DNA from: Bacteroidia bacterium
Lineage (GTDB): Bacteria > Bacteroidota > Bacteroidia > UKL13-3
NCBI GenBank assembly: GCA_014376805.1
Contig: JACMQU010000031.1
Span: 41,550 to 105,549 of the forward strand
Reading direction: 5' to 3'
DNA length: 64,000 nt
How positions within the stretch are numbered: the first letter of the stretch is position 1; the number at the start of each line of letters is the position of its first letter. Below the pieces are notes generated by a model that saw only the letters and a list, made by a program, of their open reading frames with translations, was not told the DNA's origin and searched no databases. A program made the position numbers and the translations under genes. Positions 60,999 through 64,000 of this stretch are shown piece by piece.

Positions 60999-61311
60999 TA
61001 TTAATAAATTTAATACGGGGTATTTTAAAAAGGTAATTGTTTGCAAAGGCACTCATCTGACTAAAATTATTAAGATACATTCTAACAAGCTACAATAAAT
61101 TCGTAAGAACTGAAACTATAGATTGAATATAAACTACTTTAATTAATAAAAATTAAATGTGGTAACTTAACTCTTTTACAAAGTTACTATTAATAGGTTT
61201 AATTAAAAACCCTCTTATTGGTTAACAGGAGTTTATGTAAATATTAATATTGTTTTTATCATATCTTTTAATTATAAACTAATATCATACATTATTATCC
61301 CTTTATTTTCG

Positions 61312-61319
61312 TACATTTG
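61312..61319 (+). promoter_or_regulatory. Candidate -7 element (TAnnTTTG) upstream of typA
   Basis: TACATTTG 20 bp before the ATG at 61340. Confidence 0.45.
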
Positions 61320-61339
61320 CAGGCCTTTTTTAATCAGAC

Positions 61340-63148
61340 ATGCAGAATATCAGAAACATAGCTATAATAGCACACGTTGACCACGGGAAAACCACACTGG
61401 TAGATAAAATCTTACACCAGACACAACTCTTCCGTGATAACCAACAAACAGGGGATCTTATACTTGATAATAATGATCTTGAACGCGAGCGTGGAATTAC
61501 CATTCTTGCAAAAAATATTTCCGTTAACTATAAAGGAACAAAGATTAATATCATTGATACTCCTGGCCACGCCGACTTTGGTGGTGAAGTGGAACGGGTA
61601 TTGAACATGGCCGATGGTGTTTTGTTATTGGTTGATGCTTTTGAAGGTCCGATGCCGCAAACACGTTTTGTGTTGCAAAAGGCATTAGCTTTGGGCAAAA
61701 AACCTATTGTTGTCATCAACAAGGTAGATAAGCCAAACTGTCGTCCGGATGAAGTGCATGATGCGGTTTTTGATTTATTTTATAACCTGGATGCCTCCGA
61801 AGAGCAATTAAATTTTCACACCATTTACGGTAGTTCTAAAATGGGATGGATGGGAAGAGACTGGCAAAATCCAACAGAAGATTTTACCGAGCTGCTTGAT
61901 GATATCTTAAAAGAAATACCGCCACCGCACGTAGAAATAGGTAACCTGCAAATGCAAATTACCTCACTTGATTATTCTTCCTTTACCGGAAGGATTGCCA
62001 TTGGTCGTATTTTGCGTGGTACCGTTAAAGTGAACCAACCTATCAGCCTGGTTAAGCGTGATGGCTCCATACAGAAATCCCGGATTAAAGAATTATATAC
62101 TTTTGAAGGCCTGGGTAAAATGAAAGTAGAAGAAGCATTTGCAGGTGATATAGCTGCCGTTATGGGCATTGAAGGATTTGAAATTGGTGATACTATTGCC
62201 GATTTTGAAAACCCTGAAGGCCTGGTTCCAATTAATATTGATGAGCCAACCATGAACATGTTATTCTGCATTAACAACTCCCCTTTCTTTGGTAAAGAAG
62301 GAAAGTTTGTAACCTCGCGCCACTTACGTGACCGTTTGTTTAAGGAACTTGAAAAAAATCTTGCCCTGCGCGTAGAGGAAACAGGTGCTGCAGACTCTTA
62401 TCTTGTATTTGGCAGGGGTATCCTTCACTTATCTATTCTTATTGAAACCATGCGCCGTGAAGGCTATGAATTACAGGTTGGACAACCACAGGTAATTGTT
62501 AAAGAAATAAATGGAGTTAAATGTGAACCCATAGAAATTCTTACCGTAAATGTACCACAGGAATCATCCGGAAAAGTAATTGAATATGTAAGTCAGCGCA
62601 AAGGCGATATGTTAGTTATGGAACCTAAAGGCGACCTGATCCATCTTGAATTTGAAATCCCTTCACGCGGTATTATCGGACTACGTAATAATATTTTAAC
62701 AGCCACTGCAGGTGAGGCCATCATGGCACATCGTTTTAAGGCATTTGAACCCTGGAAAGGTCCTATTCCGCACCGTAACCATGGCGTATTAATTTCGGGC
62801 GAACAAGGCACTGCCATTGCTTATTCTATTGACAAATTACAAGACCGCGGCGATTTCTTTGTGGAAGCCGGCGACCATATTTACATGGGTCAGATTATTG
62901 GCGAAAATAACCGCCAGGATGATATAGTGGTGAACATTACCAAAGAGAAAAAACTAACCAACATGCGTGCATCAGGAACCGATGACAAAACACGTATAGC
63001 ACCCAAGGTTAACTTTTCGCTTGAAGAATGTATGGAATACATACAGGGTGATGAGTACGTAGAGATTACACCAAACTCCCTGCGCTTACGTAAAATTTTC
63101 TTAGATGAAAACGAACGCAAACGCAACAAAAACTCAGCAAACGCATAA
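61340..63148 (+). CDS. typA: Ribosome-associated GTPase TypA/BipA
   Basis: NIAIIAHVDHGKTTLVDKIL, RERGITILAKN, DTPGHADFGGEVERVL, NKVDKP; C-term domain RGIIGLRNNILTATAGEAIMAHRF. Confidence 0.98.
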   Translation: MQNIRNIAIIAHVDHGKTTLVDKILHQTQLFRDNQQTGDLILDNNDLERERGITILAKNISVNYKGTKINIIDTPGHADFGGEVERVLNMADGVLLLVDAFEGPMPQTRFVLQKALALGKKPIVVINKVDKPNCRPDEVHDAVFDLFYNLDASEEQLNFHTIYGSSKMGWMGRDWQNPTEDFTELLDDILKEIPPPHVEIGNLQMQITSLDYSSFTGRIAIGRILRGTVKVNQPISLVKRDGSIQKSRIKELYTFEGLGKMKVEEAFAGDIAAVMGIEGFEIGDTIADFENPEGLVPINIDEPTMNMLFCINNSPFFGKEGKFVTSRHLRDRLFKELEKNLALRVEETGAADSYLVFGRGILHLSILIETMRREGYELQVGQPQVIVKEINGVKCEPIEILTVNVPQESSGKVIEYVSQRKGDMLVMEPKGDLIHLEFEIPSRGIIGLRNNILTATAGEAIMAHRFKAFEPWKGPIPHRNHGVLISGEQGTAIAYSIDKLQDRGDFFVEAGDHIYMGQIIGENNRQDDIVVNITKEKKLTNMRASGTDDKTRIAPKVNFSLEECMEYIQGDEYVEITPNSLRLRKIFLDENERKRNKNSANA

Positions 63149-63175
63149 GCACAAGCAACTATAAAATTCAACTGT

Positions 63176-63215
63176 AAAAGGATAAGGTATGTTAAGTACC
63201 TTATCCTTTTTTTTT
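63176..63215 (+). terminator. Rho-independent terminator after typA
   Basis: AAAAGGATAAGGTA (63176-63189) / TACCTTATCCTTTT (63197-63210), 7-nt loop, followed by T-run. Confidence 0.88.
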
Positions 63216-63522
63216 GTGAAGTATTAGGCATTTTTTTAATCCGTAAAGAAGCATATAAACCATCTTAATAAAACACCTGATTAAAATACCAAATATTAAA
63301 TGTTAAATGTTAAGTTGGAATACTATTTTAAATACTATCCATTAAATTCAAATCTTTCAGATTCAACAAATAGATAAAATATTCAAATACAGAATTAAGA
63401 GTAAATAAAATAGTATGTTTGATAAAACGAATCAGCTAGTAAAACCACTCCAATCTACCCACCATTAAGCAGACAGGAGATATTTTTATGGCTGGTATAA
63501 ACAAGTTACCACACATTTTAAA

Positions 63523-64000
63523 ATGACACGAAACTGGAATGACATAAAATGGATTTTTGAGCCAGACGGTTCTTTAAGGGACATTTATGTTCAAGACGTA
63601 ACGATTTTCGATTGGGAAAAACTCATTGATTTTCTGAACTCGAATTATAAAATAAAGTTTGGAGAAGAGGAGAATAAGCAAATTGACAAAGAATATGCGA
63701 TTAAATATCTGAAGGACGAAACTGGCGAAATGGAAAGCAAAGCACTGAAAATTGACTTTAATGAAATTAATTTTCATTGTTACTTTTTTCTGCCTGACCA
63801 AATTGAATTTGACATTGACCCAAAAAAGATTAAAACAATAAACGACTTTGAGAGCATCGAGAAGTTTATGGTTTCTATTAGCAAAACTCTTAAAAATCAA
63901 GTAAGCTTGACTGAAGAAAATTCGCCAGAATTTCCTTTATTCAAAATAGACTTTGAGAAGGATTTAAATATTGTTTTGACTGAAAGGGAAGTAGAAGAAC
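63523..64000 (+). CDS. Hypothetical protein, partial (runs off window)
   Basis: Frame open from ATG 63523 to the window end: MTRNWNDIKWIFEPDGSLRDIYVQDVTIFDWEKLIDFLNSNYKIKFGEEENKQID...; coherent charged/hydrophobic patterning; missing from track because it lacks a stop. Confidence 0.7.
   Translation, partial: MTRNWNDIKWIFEPDGSLRDIYVQDVTIFDWEKLIDFLNSNYKIKFGEEENKQIDKEYAIKYLKDETGEMESKALKIDFNEINFHCYFFLPDQIEFDIDPKKIKTINDFESIEKFMVSISKTLKNQVSLTEENSPEFPLFKIDFEKDLNIVLTEREVEE

Noticed and set aside
59186-61052. Complete methanobactin operon
   Set aside because: Only MbnP- and MbnH-like genes are present; no precursor peptide or MbnB/MbnC candidates around them.
63574-63900. 108-aa minus-strand ORF
   Set aside because: Antisense to the open plus-strand frame starting at 63523, which has better protein-like composition.
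1-64000. tRNA, rRNA, insertion sequences, prophage or integrase genes
   Set aside because: None recognised; intergenic regions were scanned by eye and no tRNA-like cloverleaf or transposase translation was seen. tRNAscan-SE and Infernal would be decisive.

Overview
The window is a gene-dense, AT-rich chromosomal segment from a Bacteroidota bacterium. Lineage markers are PorP/SprF, a CHU_C (gliding-motility-type) C-terminal domain, PKD-like repeats, a fused E1 alpha/beta dehydrogenase, and TAnnTTTG -7 promoter elements. About half is housekeeping: rsmA, mgtE, pepA, pdxA, the DUF177-rpmF-plsX-fabH-accB-accC cluster, ahcY, rho and typA/bipA. From about 26.7 to 52.5 kb there is a minus-strand accessory region. 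It holds a type IX secretion-linked surface-protein cluster: a 1286-aa PKD-like repeat protein, a small PKD-like protein, a CHU_C protein, a beta-propeller-like protein and PorP/SprF. This is flanked on both sides by signalling genes: a NarL-type regulator, a REC-histidine kinase, two giant multi-PAS kinases, one stand-alone receiver, and two PAS proteins that end in a lone HisKA/DHp-like segment with no ATPase domain. The most interesting observations are (i) a shared C-terminal '...HY-stop' tail on the two PKD-like proteins, (ii) the two DHp-only PAS proteins with nearly identical tails, (iii) the adhesin/PorP/two-component locus as a candidate unit, (iv) a GC-rich palindrome with embedded CAAGCAGG direct repeats, (v) a 14-copy 12-bp tandem repeat inside rho, and (vi) an MbnP/MbnH-like pair without methanobactin genes. 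All product calls come from reading translations and motifs; no database search was run.
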